Assembly (NCBI GenBank): GCA_020846715.1
Contig: JADLDK010000051.1
Location: 1-64,000, forward strand
From: Armatimonadota bacterium
GTDB lineage: Bacteria > Armatimonadota > UBA5829 > DSUL01
DNA: 64,000 nt
Reading direction: 5' to 3'
Under the pieces are notes generated by a model, which was not told the origin of the DNA, did not search any database, and worked only from the letters and a program-made list of their open reading frames with translations. The translations under genes were made by a program, and so were the position numbers. Numbering within the stretch: the stretch's first letter is position 1; each line of letters opens with the position of its first letter. Positions 35,281 to 44,554 of this stretch are shown here, piece after piece.

Positions 35281-35697
35281 ATGAACTCCAGCGGGTATCA
35301 GCAGTACACGGCCAACGACGCAGCCACAGCGAGTCCAGAGCGATTGCTGGTACGGGCGTATGACGGCATGGTGCGCTTTCTCGGGTTGGCTGAGGAAGCC
35401 ATTCTGCAGCACGATTACAACCTGCAGAACCACTATATCCAGAGAACGCAGTCCATCCTCGGGGTGCTCAGCGCCAATCTCGAAAGCGCGCACAACGAAG
35501 CGCTAGGCGCGTCACTGAGCTCGTTGTATGAGTGGTTCAGTCTGCGCTTGATTGAGGCAAACCTCAAAGGCGACGCGGAAGCCGTTGGTGATGTGCGACT
35601 GCGAATTGCCGATTTGCGTGATGCATGGAGTCAGGCTGCGCAGCAAATGCACCTGTCGCACTCTGGCGGTGAAGCCGGCATCGAAGAGGCGGCCTGA
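35281..35697 (+). CDS. fliS: Flagellar export chaperone FliS
   Basis: 138 aa. FliS binds the flagellin C-terminus and prevents premature polymerisation. The helical bundle is recognisable: YQQYTANDAATASPERLLVRAYDGMVRFLGLAEEAI at the N-terminus, then IQRTQSILGVLSANLE and YEWFSLRLIEANLKGDAEAVGDVRLRIADLRDAW. The ATG at 35281 follows a TTG in the same frame; GAGG is 11 nt upstream. It lies 21 nt after fliD, in the usual order fliD-fliS-fliT. Confidence 0.95.
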   Translation: MNSSGYQQYTANDAATASPERLLVRAYDGMVRFLGLAEEAILQHDYNLQNHYIQRTQSILGVLSANLESAHNEALGASLSSLYEWFSLRLIEANLKGDAEAVGDVRLRIADLRDAWSQAAQQMHLSHSGGEAGIEEAA

Positions 35698-35698
35698 A

Positions 35699-36145
35699 AT
35701 GAGCCCGGAGACTTCCCGGACCCAGGCCATGGCCACGCTGTCCAGCCTCAGAGATGGCCTGCGCCAGTGGGCCCAGATATCGAAAGCTCAGGAGCAGGCT
35801 GTCGCAGAGGGCAGAATCGAGGAGATGAGCAGCCTGGTGGCCCAACGCGGTGCGCTGATGACAACGTTGGAGGCGCTTTTTTCTGAGGTCGCAGAAATCA
35901 AACGAACCGCCGAAGCCGACGCATCCAACCCCGAATGGTCAATGGCTGTTGCGATGCAGATGACTGAGGTGTTTGCGCTCGGTACAGAATCAGCCAGGGC
36001 CGATGAACGCACTGCGAGATTGGTGGCACAACGCCTGCACAGTCTGAGCTCTGAGATGCAGACTTTGCAGCATGGCCGCCTGAGACGCCTCGCCTACGAC
36101 GTTTCTCCGCCTTCAAGCGCGCGATTTCTCGACCGCAACCTTTGA
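35699..36145 (+). CDS. FliT/FlgN-like flagellar chaperone
   Basis: 148 aa, all predicted helical, starting at the ATG one base after the fliS stop. No strong family signature is visible by eye. The position after fliS, the size, and the alternating helix pattern (LRDGLRQWAQISKAQEQAVAEGRIEEMSSLVAQRGALMTTLE) fit FliT, which chaperones FliD, or FlgN. The pattern 'E-Q-A-V-A-E-G-x-I-E-E-M-x-x-L-V-x-x-R' is the common FliT/FlgN N-terminal theme. Assignment rests mainly on context. Confidence 0.65.
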   Translation: MSPETSRTQAMATLSSLRDGLRQWAQISKAQEQAVAEGRIEEMSSLVAQRGALMTTLEALFSEVAEIKRTAEADASNPEWSMAVAMQMTEVFALGTESARADERTARLVAQRLHSLSSEMQTLQHGRLRRLAYDVSPPSSARFLDRNL

Positions 36146-36203
36146 GAATCTCCGCCGCTCGCCTGCAACTCCACAGCCTTACCAGCCGATAATACGGCTG
36201 ACA

Positions 36204-37340
36204 ATGCCTGCACGTCGCACACTCTACTGCCTCCTGCGCGCCTCGCATCTCTTGGCTATCTGCTGGATGCTTGGCGTTTCAGTCACGGCTTCACACGCCG
36301 CGACAGCGGCAGGACCGTACGATCAGTTGATGGCCAGGCTCGCAGAGCAGAAGCAGACAGGCCGTCTCCGCGTGACAGAAGTGGGCCGATCGGGCAACGG
36401 GCGTGTCATCCCTCTGGTCGCCATCCGGCCGATAGCCACGAGAGCGCTGCCCCGCACACGAATCCTGATTATCTGCGCGCAGCACGGTGATGAACCAGCA
36501 AGCGCCCACGCAGCATTGGAGTTGATCCAACGAAGCGCCGCAAACGACAAACCAGAGGCTCTTCTCAGTCCACACACGCGACACCTCCTCGGCGGTAAGC
36601 TGGCAGGACTTAAAGATGTACTGTGGCTCATCGTACCTGTTGCCAACCCGGATGGCTACAATGCCGGTAAGCGTCTCAACGGAGCCGGCCAGGACCTGAA
36701 TCGCGACTGGCAGCGCGCCACTCAGCCAGAAACCCGCGCAGTGCGCGGGGTGTTCGATACGTGGAAGCCGAACCTGGTCCTGGACCTGCACCAGTGGAGT
36801 CCGGACGACCCGCCACCTGCGGACAACGGACTGGAAATGGTTCTGCGGCCGGAATCGCCCGTGCAGCAGCGTCTGGAGCGCCATATCGCGGTGTCCGCCT
36901 TGCGCGCAGTAACCTCGACTGATCGCCGAGCGTCGCTGGTGACAGCGAGTCCACGCTCAACGCCCACCCTCGCCCATCGGTACTTCGCCGCGCAGGGAGT
37001 GGCGGCCTTTCTGATTGAGACCGCCGCTCGCGACACCCAGGCCCAACGCAAGGCCCTTCTCACAGACATGATTCTTGTGCTCAGCAACGTCTGCGCCTCT
37101 GTGCCCGCAGACACCAGAGCCGCCGCATTTCGCAACAGCGGCGAGTTCATCTACCCGCGGGAGTTTGCATCCTGGCTGCGAGGTCAACAGCCCACTCAGC
37201 CAGGCCGCGATACCGGGCGAACACTTGTGGCGGCCGGAGTTGCCGCCGGATTCTGGGCGCTGCTGAGCGCCCTGCACCTGAAGAGCCGGCCGACATTTCT
37301 GGCAACGTCGGACGAAATCCTCAGCGAAGGCCAGACCTAA
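36204..37340 (+). CDS. Secreted/membrane M14-family zinc carboxypeptidase-like protein
   Basis: 378 aa. A signal peptide (about 1-33, ending ASHAATA) precedes an M14 peptidase domain. Zinc ligands and catalytic residues are readable: QHGDEPAS (H-x-x-E) near residue 95, GQDLNRDW near 157, LDLHQW (third ligand) near 195 and FLIETA (catalytic Glu) near 272. A C-terminal hydrophobic segment (about 343-358) may anchor it to the membrane. M14 enzymes trim C-terminal residues from peptides, including peptidoglycan peptides. An inverted repeat CAGCCG/CGGCTG (36184-36201) lies directly before the ATG. Confidence 0.85.
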   Translation: MPARRTLYCLLRASHLLAICWMLGVSVTASHAATAAGPYDQLMARLAEQKQTGRLRVTEVGRSGNGRVIPLVAIRPIATRALPRTRILIICAQHGDEPASAHAALELIQRSAANDKPEALLSPHTRHLLGGKLAGLKDVLWLIVPVANPDGYNAGKRLNGAGQDLNRDWQRATQPETRAVRGVFDTWKPNLVLDLHQWSPDDPPPADNGLEMVLRPESPVQQRLERHIAVSALRAVTSTDRRASLVTASPRSTPTLAHRYFAAQGVAAFLIETAARDTQAQRKALLTDMILVLSNVCASVPADTRAAAFRNSGEFIYPREFASWLRGQQPTQPGRDTGRTLVAAGVAAGFWALLSALHLKSRPTFLATSDEILSEGQT

Positions 37341-37526
37341 GGCATACATTTGTCCGGCGGTTCAGGCAGGTTCCAGGACCTGTTTCGTAGAACCCTTCGT
37401 GAACACGCCAGTAGCCCGCAGCTACGCGCATCCGCTATAATATGCCGCGCTTGCGGTGGAGGCGCGCGTGGCACGGCTCGGAGAACCCATTGTGGTCTGT
37501 CAGCGTCTAAGTATCAGGAATTGTTA

Positions 37527-39260
37527 ATGAGCTTGGTAAAATCCTTGAAATTTCTCTTTTTCACGGGCATGCTTCTGGCCGGTGCTTCCTGCGTGTCCGC
37601 TGAAGACTGGACGCTGCCCCGGGGCGGAGTCGAGCTGACTAACTCGACAGACGAAAACCTGATACTGCCGGTATCGGTAGCCTGGCAGTTCAACACATCG
37701 CCATATGTCGGCAATACGTCTCAGCCGGTTGCGGTCGGAAATACTGTGGTGTTTGCGGTGGCGGATCGAATCTTCGCTGTTGACACCCAGACCGGAGCTT
37801 TTCGCTGGGCGTATCCGGCGCAAGACCCACTGGGGAGCCAGGTCAAGACCAGCCTCGCCTACGACAGAGGCAACGTGTATTTTGGTCTGAACGACGGCAC
37901 GCTCTACTGTATATCCTCGGAAGATGGCCACCTGCGCTGGTCGTACAGCACGCAGTCTCCAATTCGGTCATCCCCGATTATCTTTGACGGAGCGATATAC
38001 TTTGGTTCCGATGACAATATGGTTCACTGCATTGACGCGGAGACCGGTGAACCCAAATACGCCTTCCGGACGCGTGACGACGTCACCTCACCGGTAGCCG
38101 TCTCCAACAACATGATCTACTTCGTTTCGCGCGACGCTCATTTGTATGTGGCTAACGCCGGAAACGGACACATCAGATATTCCTACCGCTTTACCAACCC
38201 GACGCTGAATGTCGTTCCGGTCCTGGATCAGGACAGTGTTTACCTGACATCCGGCAATCTGCTGCTGGCGCTCAACTCCAAGAGCGGGTCACAGCGCTGG
38301 GCGCTGAGTTTTCCAACAGAGTTTTCTGCGCCGCCCGCTCTGCACGACAAGACGCTGTTTGTTACCCTTCGCAACCGGAGACTCTACGCCATCTCGACAA
38401 GCGGCAAAGAGGTCTGGCCCGGATCTGTAGACCTCATCTATTCAACGCGCGCGACGCCGCTGGTTGCAGGAAACAGTGTTGTTGTCGCATCGGATAAGGG
38501 GCTTGTGTCCGCGTTTGATACGGAGACCGGCATACTCAAGTGGCGCTATGTCATCGCCCCTAATCAGAGTGGTGAGCAGAAGATCACCGGGACGAATAAC
38601 AACATCAATGTATCACCGGTATATGCTAACGGGACGCTGTACACACTGGCGGATGACGGCACGCTGACGGCGTTTCGCACGCAGGCTCCCGATCAGACAC
38701 CGCCTGTGGCGTACAGCCTCACACCCGCTCCGGGCACACGCGTTTCGGGTAGTCCGCCTCTGAAAATGTCGGCAGTAGTCACAGATGCGGCCACGGGAGT
38801 GGATGAGGGTAGCATTTCCCTGAGCCTGAAAGGACCAGGTGGCGCGACTCAGACGCTGGAAGCGGACTATGAACCTGCCACTGGCGTGGTTTCCTATGCG
38901 ACCCCCTACGACAAAACGGCCAAGCCTATGGAAGCCGGGACGTGGGAGTTGACGCTGGTCGCCGGGGACTGGAAAGGCAATGAGCTTCGCACGAATTGGA
39001 GTTTCATTGTTGACAACTCACTACCGGCGCCCAAGGTCCGAGTAGTGGCGCCGCGTCGGCCGAAGCCCGCACAAACAAATGAACCGGCCGCTGACGCAGC
39101 AAATCAGACGCTGGATCGTCGGAGTCGGCGTGACGGCGGTCATGATGCCGGCGAATTTGGTGGAGACACGCCACCGCCGCCACCACCGCCTCCGGGGCCT
39201 GAGGGACCGGGAGGAGGGCCGCAGAGCTTTGACGGGCCGGGCGGCCCCCCGCAGTATTAG
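37527..39260 (+). CDS. Secreted PQQ-type beta-propeller protein with Ig-like domain and Pro/Gly-rich tail
   Basis: 577 aa from ATG 37527 with AGGA 7 nt upstream; the longer frame from 37350 is not supported. The signal peptide ends near CVSA/EDW. About eight propeller blades follow, each with the x-D-x-x-T-G-x-x-x-W pattern (AVDTQTGAFRWAY, CISSEDGHLRWSY, ALNSKSGSQRWAL, AFDTETGILKWRY). An Ig-like domain follows (about 385-485, TPPVAYSLTPAPGTRVSG), then a Pro/Gly-rich tail. The repeat resembles BamB and PQQ dehydrogenase blades, but no cofactor residues can be assigned; probably a cell-surface binding protein. TATAAT at 37436-37441 may be its -10 box. Confidence 0.85.
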   Translation: MSLVKSLKFLFFTGMLLAGASCVSAEDWTLPRGGVELTNSTDENLILPVSVAWQFNTSPYVGNTSQPVAVGNTVVFAVADRIFAVDTQTGAFRWAYPAQDPLGSQVKTSLAYDRGNVYFGLNDGTLYCISSEDGHLRWSYSTQSPIRSSPIIFDGAIYFGSDDNMVHCIDAETGEPKYAFRTRDDVTSPVAVSNNMIYFVSRDAHLYVANAGNGHIRYSYRFTNPTLNVVPVLDQDSVYLTSGNLLLALNSKSGSQRWALSFPTEFSAPPALHDKTLFVTLRNRRLYAISTSGKEVWPGSVDLIYSTRATPLVAGNSVVVASDKGLVSAFDTETGILKWRYVIAPNQSGEQKITGTNNNINVSPVYANGTLYTLADDGTLTAFRTQAPDQTPPVAYSLTPAPGTRVSGSPPLKMSAVVTDAATGVDEGSISLSLKGPGGATQTLEADYEPATGVVSYATPYDKTAKPMEAGTWELTLVAGDWKGNELRTNWSFIVDNSLPAPKVRVVAPRRPKPAQTNEPAADAANQTLDRRSRRDGGHDAGEFGGDTPPPPPPPPGPEGPGGGPQSFDGPGGPPQY

Positions 39261-39278
39261 GCTGCTTGCGAAGCTGAA

Positions 39279-40409
39279 TTGAGCCAGATAGACCCCGCAC
39301 ATCTGCGCGCCTGTGTGGCCCTTTCGTGCTCGGAGATATCAGTCAAGGCGTGGCAGCGCCTTGTGGAAGTCTTTGGATGTGAAGAGAGCGCGCTGAACGC
39401 ACGGGACTCCGAGCTGGAGATGGTGCTCGGACTTTCAGCCCAAGCCGTGGCGAGGGTAATAAGCGCCAGAGAGCTCCTGAACAAGGCTGACGAAGTGATC
39501 GAGCGCCTCGATGCACAGGGTGTGGAAGCTATCGTCTTGGAAGATATCCGCTACCCTGAGTTGCTCAAGCAGATTCCCGATCCCCCACAACTGCTTTTTG
39601 TCCGTGGTCAGTTGAAAGAGCGGGACCGCTTTGGGATTGCGATAGTTGGCTCACGCAGACCACGCCCTTACGGCCTCAGCATGGCGTCCAAGCTCGCCTC
39701 AGATCTTGCCTGTGCCGGTTTGACGATTATCAGTGGCGGGGCGATGGGCATTGATCGCAGCGCTCACGAAGCGGCTCTGCGGGCGGGCGGACGCACGATT
39801 GCCGTGCTGGGATGCGGCATTGACGTCGTCTATCCAGGCGATCACAAAGAGCTCTACCAACGCATCGCCCAGCAGGGAGCAGTGGTCAGTGAGTTTCCTC
39901 CAGGCGCTCAGCCGGTGCGGTGGCGCTTTCCGCAACGCAACCGGATCATCAGTGGGCTGTCACGGGGCGTGATTGTCTGTGACGCACCGGAAGATTCCGG
40001 CTCCCTCATTACGGCTACGTGCGCGCTGGATCAGAACCGGGACGTCTTCGCCGTACCCGGAAACGTTGACACTGGCCACAACCGGGGCGCGCATAAGCTG
40101 CTGAAGGAGGGAGCGAAGCTGGTCGAGTGCGCTGAGGATGTGCTGGAGGAGTATAATCTGGAGTCTGGCCGTTCAAATGGCGGGTCCCACGCAGGAGCAG
40201 GCGGCCCTTCGGAGCTCCCCGCAGTAGAGGTGACGGAGGAGGAGATGAAGATTCTGAGTCTTCTGGACCTGGAGCCGCTGGCGCTGGACATCATCATCGA
40301 GAAGACAGGAATGGGCGCGGCGGAGGTGTCCGGCGTTCTAACCTTTCTAGAGATGAAGCGGCTGGTGAAGCGCGTGGCGGGTCCGGCCTTTGTCCGGCTG
40401 CTGCGGTAG
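39279..40409 (+). CDS. dprA: DNA-processing protein DprA/Smf
   Basis: 376 aa from TTG 39279. DprA loads RecA on incoming single-stranded DNA during natural transformation. The N-terminal SAM/HhH-like region is followed by the extended Rossmann fold: AIVGSRRPRPYGLSMASKLASDLACAGLTIISGGAMGIDRSAHEAAL (about 118-165), GCGIDVVYPGDHKELY, and FPQRNRIISGLSRGVIVCDAPEDSGSLITATCALDQNRDVFAVPG. A C-terminal winged helix (about 310-376) recruits partners in other species. It precedes topA, a frequent dprA-topA-trmFO arrangement. Confidence 0.96.
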   Translation: MSQIDPAHLRACVALSCSEISVKAWQRLVEVFGCEESALNARDSELEMVLGLSAQAVARVISARELLNKADEVIERLDAQGVEAIVLEDIRYPELLKQIPDPPQLLFVRGQLKERDRFGIAIVGSRRPRPYGLSMASKLASDLACAGLTIISGGAMGIDRSAHEAALRAGGRTIAVLGCGIDVVYPGDHKELYQRIAQQGAVVSEFPPGAQPVRWRFPQRNRIISGLSRGVIVCDAPEDSGSLITATCALDQNRDVFAVPGNVDTGHNRGAHKLLKEGAKLVECAEDVLEEYNLESGRSNGGSHAGAGGPSELPAVEVTEEEMKILSLLDLEPLALDIIIEKTGMGAAEVSGVLTFLEMKRLVKRVAGPAFVRLLR

Positions 40410-40455
40410 AGGGCACTGGGCGGAATACCGGCAGGTGATAACATTGAGAGGCCCC

Positions 40456-40498
40456 GCCGCTGCAGTTTTGACACGAAGCAGAATTGCACTATAGCGGC
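40456..40498 (+). terminator. Imperfect hairpin after dprA
   Basis: GCCGCT (40456-40461) and AGCGGC (40493-40498) bracket a second near-complementary pair (GCAGTTTTG against CAGAATTGC). TTCTTGATTT follows. A weak intrinsic terminator for dprA is plausible. Confidence 0.35.
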
Positions 40499-40768
40499 AG
40501 TTCTTGATTTGAGCAGGCATTGCGCTCGATGAACTGATTAGTCCCAGCGTGCACATCCTGATCGTGAGAAAGGTCACGGCTTGGACACGTGGCTTCAGCT
40601 TCGAGCTCGTCCGCACCTCTAGCCGGTTCACACCCACGCGAGTGGTCTGTCAAGCGCCGGCTCACATTCGGCCATACGCTCTCCGCACAATTCCAACGCA
40701 TCGTCTCCAGCCCTAACCACCCCTCACCCTTCGATCCTGTCCGCTGATCCCTCATCCTGTCCCCCGCA

Positions 40769-40797
40769 TTGACACTGCGGACAATCGCGCGTATAAC
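40769..40797 (+). promoter_or_regulatory. Consensus sigma-70 promoter upstream of topA
   Basis: TTGACA (40769-40774), 17 nt, TATAAC (40792-40797). Expected start near 40804, giving a topA leader of about 265 nt. It is the clearest vegetative promoter on the plus strand of the window. Confidence 0.75.
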
Positions 40798-41069
40798 ATC
40801 CGCTGGCTGTCTCTCGCACCTGTGTTCTTGCTCGGCAGGCTGATTGATTCACCGGAGGAGTTGCCTGGGCGGGCGCTTTTCCAGCCACGCTACAGAGGCT
40901 ATAACAGCCGCCCGATAATTCGAGCGGACCGGCTGACAGTAGAGCGATCGCAAGCTCACGCCTCGTCTGACAAAACCGCTGCAGCCTGGGAACAATCCAT
41001 GTGAGGCGGCGTTCTAGTAGCGTAGACGCTGCACTTTGAGAGCTGTCTCAAAATGTCCGGACAGGATTT

Positions 41070-43202
41070 ATGCCACAGAAAAAACCACTAATAATTGTAG
41101 AGTCTCCCGCAAAGACCAAAACGCTGAAGAACTTTCTCGGCGGGGCGTATGACATTCACGCTTCGGTGGGACACGTCCGGGATCTGCCCAAAAGCAGACT
41201 GGGTGTGGACGTGGAACACGACTTCCAACCTTCGTACTCGATCATCCGGGATCGCAAGAAGGTGGTGGAAGATCTCAGAAAAGCCGCAGCAAAGGCCAGC
41301 GAGGTCTATATCGCTTCCGACCCGGATCGCGAAGGAGAGGCTATCGCGTGGCATGTGGCCGAGGCTCTGAAGCTGGATGAACCCAAGCGCATTGAGTTCA
41401 ACGAGATTACAAAATCCGCGGTAACCGAGGCTTTTCGGCATCCCAGGACAATTGATGAAAAGCGTGTGGGCGCACAGCAGGCGCGCAGGGTACTGGACAG
41501 ACTGGTCGGCTACAAAATCAGCCCGCTGCTGTGGACTCGCGTAAAGCGAAATTTGAGCGCAGGACGCGTCCAGAGCGTTGCCGTGCGGCTGATCTGTGAG
41601 CGCGAACGCGAAATCCAGGGCTTCGTACCTGTGGAGTACTGGACGCTGACGGCTCGGCTGACACCTCAGGATCAGGTGTTTCCTTTCGAAGCCAGACTCC
41701 TCACCATTGACAAGGACAAAGCGTCTCTGTCGAATGAGGGCGAGGCTCAGGCCGTGGTTGAAGAGCTGCAGGGCGAGACCTACCGCGTTGATAAGATCAC
41801 GCGAACCGAGCGCAAGCGCAACGCTCCCGCGCCCTTCATCACCAGCACTCTGCAACAGGAAGCTTCCCGCAAACTCGGCTTTGGAAGCATGCGTACGATG
41901 CGGGCGGCGCAGGATTTGTATGAAGGGATTGAACTTGGCGGTGAAGGCTCTGTTGGACTGATCACCTATTTGAGAACTGACTCAACGCGCGTTTCTCCGG
42001 AGGCCGTCGCCGAGTGCCGCAGCTACGTCACAGACAAGTACGGCAGCGAATATCTGCCGGGCAGCCCGCGCGTGCATAAATCGTCCAACAAATCTGCGCA
42101 GGACGCCCACGAGTGCATTCGTCCGACATCCGTACTGCGCGAACCAGCCGCGCTCAAGAGCTTTCTCTCTTCTGACCAGTTCAAGCTGTACACCCTGATC
42201 TGGCAACGCTTTGTAGCCAGCCAGATGAATCCGGCCCTCTATGACGTCGAGAGGGTGGACATCCAGGCCGGACGCTTTGGATTTCGCGCCACGGGGTCAA
42301 CGGAGAAGTTCAAGGGCTTCAGAGTTCTCTACTCTGAAGGTACTGATGACAAGAAGGAAGTGGACGACGAAGACCGTCCGCCGCTACCCAGCATGACTGA
42401 GGAACAGGTTCTGAAGCTGCTGGAGCTTGTGCCGGACCAGCATTTCACAGAACCTCCGCCTCGCTATACTGAAGCGACGCTGGTGAAAACTCTGGAGGAG
42501 AAAGGCATCGGTCGCCCCAGCACCTATGCCTCTATCGTAAGCACGATTCGAGACCGGGGGTATGTGGTTCTGGAGCAGAAGCGCTTTAAGCCGACGGACC
42601 TCGGATTTACCGTCAACGATCTGCTTGTAAAACATTTTCCGAGCATTCTGGATGTCTCATTCACGGCCAATGTTGAGACACAGCTTGACGAAGTGGAAAA
42701 TGGAAAAGCTGACTGGGTGAGTCTGCTCAGGGAGTTTTACGGACCCTTTGAGAAGGCGCTTGGCGAAGCTCAGGAAAAAATGGAGCGAGTCAAAGTGGAG
42801 CCGCGCGAGAGCGACGAGCTGTGTCCGAAGTGCGGGCGCAAGATGCTCATCCGCCAGAGCCGCTCCGGCGAAGAGTTTCTGGGCTGCAGCGGTTACCCTG
42901 AGTGCAAGACGACAAAAAGCCTGCAGCCACCCCTGGACGTGAAGTGTCCAACATGTCACGAAGGGGACGTCATACAGCGCAGATCCAAACGCGGGAAGAT
43001 ATTCTTCGGGTGCAACCGGTGGCCGGACTGCGACTTTGTCTCCTGGGACAAGCCCGTCTCTGAGCCCTGCCCACAGTGCGGAGGCCTTATGGTTGACAAG
43101 ACGACCAAGGCGCGAGGTCACGAGGTTCGCTGTACGGTGGAAGGGTGTGGATACAGCCGGCCGGTTGTTGAAAAACCGGAGTCCGAAGACGAAGCCGCCT
43201 AG
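41070..43202 (+). CDS. topA: DNA topoisomerase I
   Basis: 710 aa type IA topoisomerase that relaxes negative supercoils. The Toprim domain is at the N-terminus (KPLIIVESPAKTKTLKNFLG; acidic ASDPDREGEAIAWHVAE near residue 83). The catalytic Tyr is in GLITYLRTDSTRVSPEAV, residue 300. SKGIGRPSTYA-type sequence (EEKGIGRPSTYASIVSTI) is near 475. Three C-terminal Cys4 zinc modules are readable, starting at LCPKCGRKM, KCPTCHEGD and PCPQCGGLM. The last module ends in a short acidic tail. Confidence 0.97.
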   Translation: MPQKKPLIIVESPAKTKTLKNFLGGAYDIHASVGHVRDLPKSRLGVDVEHDFQPSYSIIRDRKKVVEDLRKAAAKASEVYIASDPDREGEAIAWHVAEALKLDEPKRIEFNEITKSAVTEAFRHPRTIDEKRVGAQQARRVLDRLVGYKISPLLWTRVKRNLSAGRVQSVAVRLICEREREIQGFVPVEYWTLTARLTPQDQVFPFEARLLTIDKDKASLSNEGEAQAVVEELQGETYRVDKITRTERKRNAPAPFITSTLQQEASRKLGFGSMRTMRAAQDLYEGIELGGEGSVGLITYLRTDSTRVSPEAVAECRSYVTDKYGSEYLPGSPRVHKSSNKSAQDAHECIRPTSVLREPAALKSFLSSDQFKLYTLIWQRFVASQMNPALYDVERVDIQAGRFGFRATGSTEKFKGFRVLYSEGTDDKKEVDDEDRPPLPSMTEEQVLKLLELVPDQHFTEPPPRYTEATLVKTLEEKGIGRPSTYASIVSTIRDRGYVVLEQKRFKPTDLGFTVNDLLVKHFPSILDVSFTANVETQLDEVENGKADWVSLLREFYGPFEKALGEAQEKMERVKVEPRESDELCPKCGRKMLIRQSRSGEEFLGCSGYPECKTTKSLQPPLDVKCPTCHEGDVIQRRSKRGKIFFGCNRWPDCDFVSWDKPVSEPCPQCGGLMVDKTTKARGHEVRCTVEGCGYSRPVVEKPESEDEAA

Positions 43203-43210
43203 CGTGCGCG

Positions 43211-44554
43211 ATGTTTGACGGTGTGACAGTCATCGGCGGCGGGCTGGCTGGCAGCGAGGCCGCATGGCAGATAGCCAGACGCGGCGTCCCCGTGCGCCTG
43301 TGCGAAATGCGACCCGGCAAGCAGACGGGCGCCCATAAGACCGCTAATCTGGCGGAGCTGGTCTGCAGCAACTCTTTCAAGAGCAACCTGCCCCACACGG
43401 CAAGCGGCGAACTCAAGCGAGAGATGCGCAGCCTGGGTTCTATGATTCTCGAGGCCGCTGACGAAGCCTCAGTGCCGGCTGGCGAAGCTCTGGCGGTTGA
43501 CCGCGAACTGTTTGCCGCAAGTGTCCAGAGTCGCCTCAACGCCCTTTCCAGCGTGGAGATTATTCGGGAAGAGGCAGAGCGCATTCCGGACGAAGGGCTG
43601 GTGATTGTGGCGACCGGTCCCTTGACGTCTGAAGCGCTCGCCGCAGATGTCGCCCGGATAACAGGGTCCGAGCGGCTATTCTTCTACGACGCTGTGGCCC
43701 CGATAGTCGAGACGGACTCAATAGACTTCGACCATTGCTGGGAAGGCTCCCGCTACGATAAGGGCGACGGCGCGTATCTGAACTGCCCACTGAGCAAAGA
43801 GCAGTACGACGAGATATATGAAGCGATTTGCTCTGCGGAGCTGGCGCCTGTCCACGATTTCGAAGACCCCAGGTTTTTTGAAGGGTGCCTGCCGCTTGAG
43901 GAGATCGCCCGCCGCGGACCCGAGACCCTTGCGCATGGCCCCTGGAAACCTGTAGGCCTGCGCGATCCGCGCACAGGTGAGCGCGCGCATGCGGTCGTTC
44001 AGCTTCGGCGTGAAAACAGCGCCGGCACCTGTTACAGCCTGGTAGCCTGTCAGAGCCGAATGACCTGGCCTGAGCAGCGGCGGATATTTGGGATGATTCC
44101 CGCTCTGGCTAATGCTTCGTGGCTGAGACTGGGAGTTGTGCACCGGAATACGTATCTGGACTCCCCGCGCCTGCTGGACACAGCGCTGCGCCTGCGCTCC
44201 GTCCCGCGCGTGGCCTTTGCCGGGCAGATCACGGGAGTGGAAGGCTATCTGGAGTCTGCGGCCACCGGACTTCTTACGGGTATCAATGCCGCGCTCGCCC
44301 TTCTGTCAGAGGACGAGCCATTCGTCCCGCCCGCTGAGAGCATGCTTGGCGCTCTTGTGCGCTACGTTGCGGAAAGCGAATCAGCGGCCTTCGCCCCGAT
44401 GAACGCCAATTTCGGCATTCTTCCGCCAGTGGGAGGGCCAAAAAGACGCAAAGAAGACCGTCGCCGGATAGCCTGCGACCGCGCCCACGATGCGCTCATC
44501 AAAGCCGCCGAGGTTCAAGGCGTTTTGTCAGTCCCCACCGCTCCAGGCGTGTGA
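43211..44554 (+). CDS. trmFO: Methylenetetrahydrofolate-tRNA-(uracil-5-)-methyltransferase TrmFO
   Basis: 447 aa. FAD- and folate-dependent enzyme making 5-methyluridine at tRNA position 54. The FAD-binding motif VIGGGLAGSEAAWQIARRGVPV is at residues 6-27, with CEMRPGKQTGAHKTANLAELVCSNSFKS directly after. TrmFO-specific blocks DAVAPIVETDSIDFD, MTWPEQRRIFGMIPALANASWLRLGVVHRNTY and GVEGYLESAATGLLTGINAAL are present. It starts 8 nt after topA, and the topA-trmFO pairing is common in Gram-positive-like and related phyla. Confidence 0.97.
   Translation: MFDGVTVIGGGLAGSEAAWQIARRGVPVRLCEMRPGKQTGAHKTANLAELVCSNSFKSNLPHTASGELKREMRSLGSMILEAADEASVPAGEALAVDRELFAASVQSRLNALSSVEIIREEAERIPDEGLVIVATGPLTSEALAADVARITGSERLFFYDAVAPIVETDSIDFDHCWEGSRYDKGDGAYLNCPLSKEQYDEIYEAICSAELAPVHDFEDPRFFEGCLPLEEIARRGPETLAHGPWKPVGLRDPRTGERAHAVVQLRRENSAGTCYSLVACQSRMTWPEQRRIFGMIPALANASWLRLGVVHRNTYLDSPRLLDTALRLRSVPRVAFAGQITGVEGYLESAATGLLTGINAALALLSEDEPFVPPAESMLGALVRYVAESESAAFAPMNANFGILPPVGGPKRRKEDRRRIACDRAHDALIKAAEVQGVLSVPTAPGV

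Larger units (their letters stand above)
40410..41069 (+). other. dprA-topA intergenic region
   Basis: 660 bases. Just after dprA an imperfect hairpin (40456-40498) may terminate it. A consensus sigma-70 promoter at 40769-40797 starts a leader of about 265 nt before topA. A 60-codon frame (40822-41004) within the leader has no ribosome binding site and no recognisable content. The stretch 40510-40765 shows nothing to me. Confidence 0.6.

Noticed and set aside
36185-36192. GCCGATAA sigma-28 -10 box before the M14 gene
   Set aside because: The -35 TAAA part is missing at the right distance, and the start codon lies only 11 nt downstream.
37527-37640. Lipoprotein signal in the propeller protein
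   Set aside because: The Cys has Gly at -3 and Ser at -1 (AGASC) instead of L-x-[AG]-C; a signal peptidase I site VSA/E follows.
40822-41004. 60-codon frame downstream of the topA promoter
   Set aside because: No SD, weak composition and no family; kept only as part of the leader.
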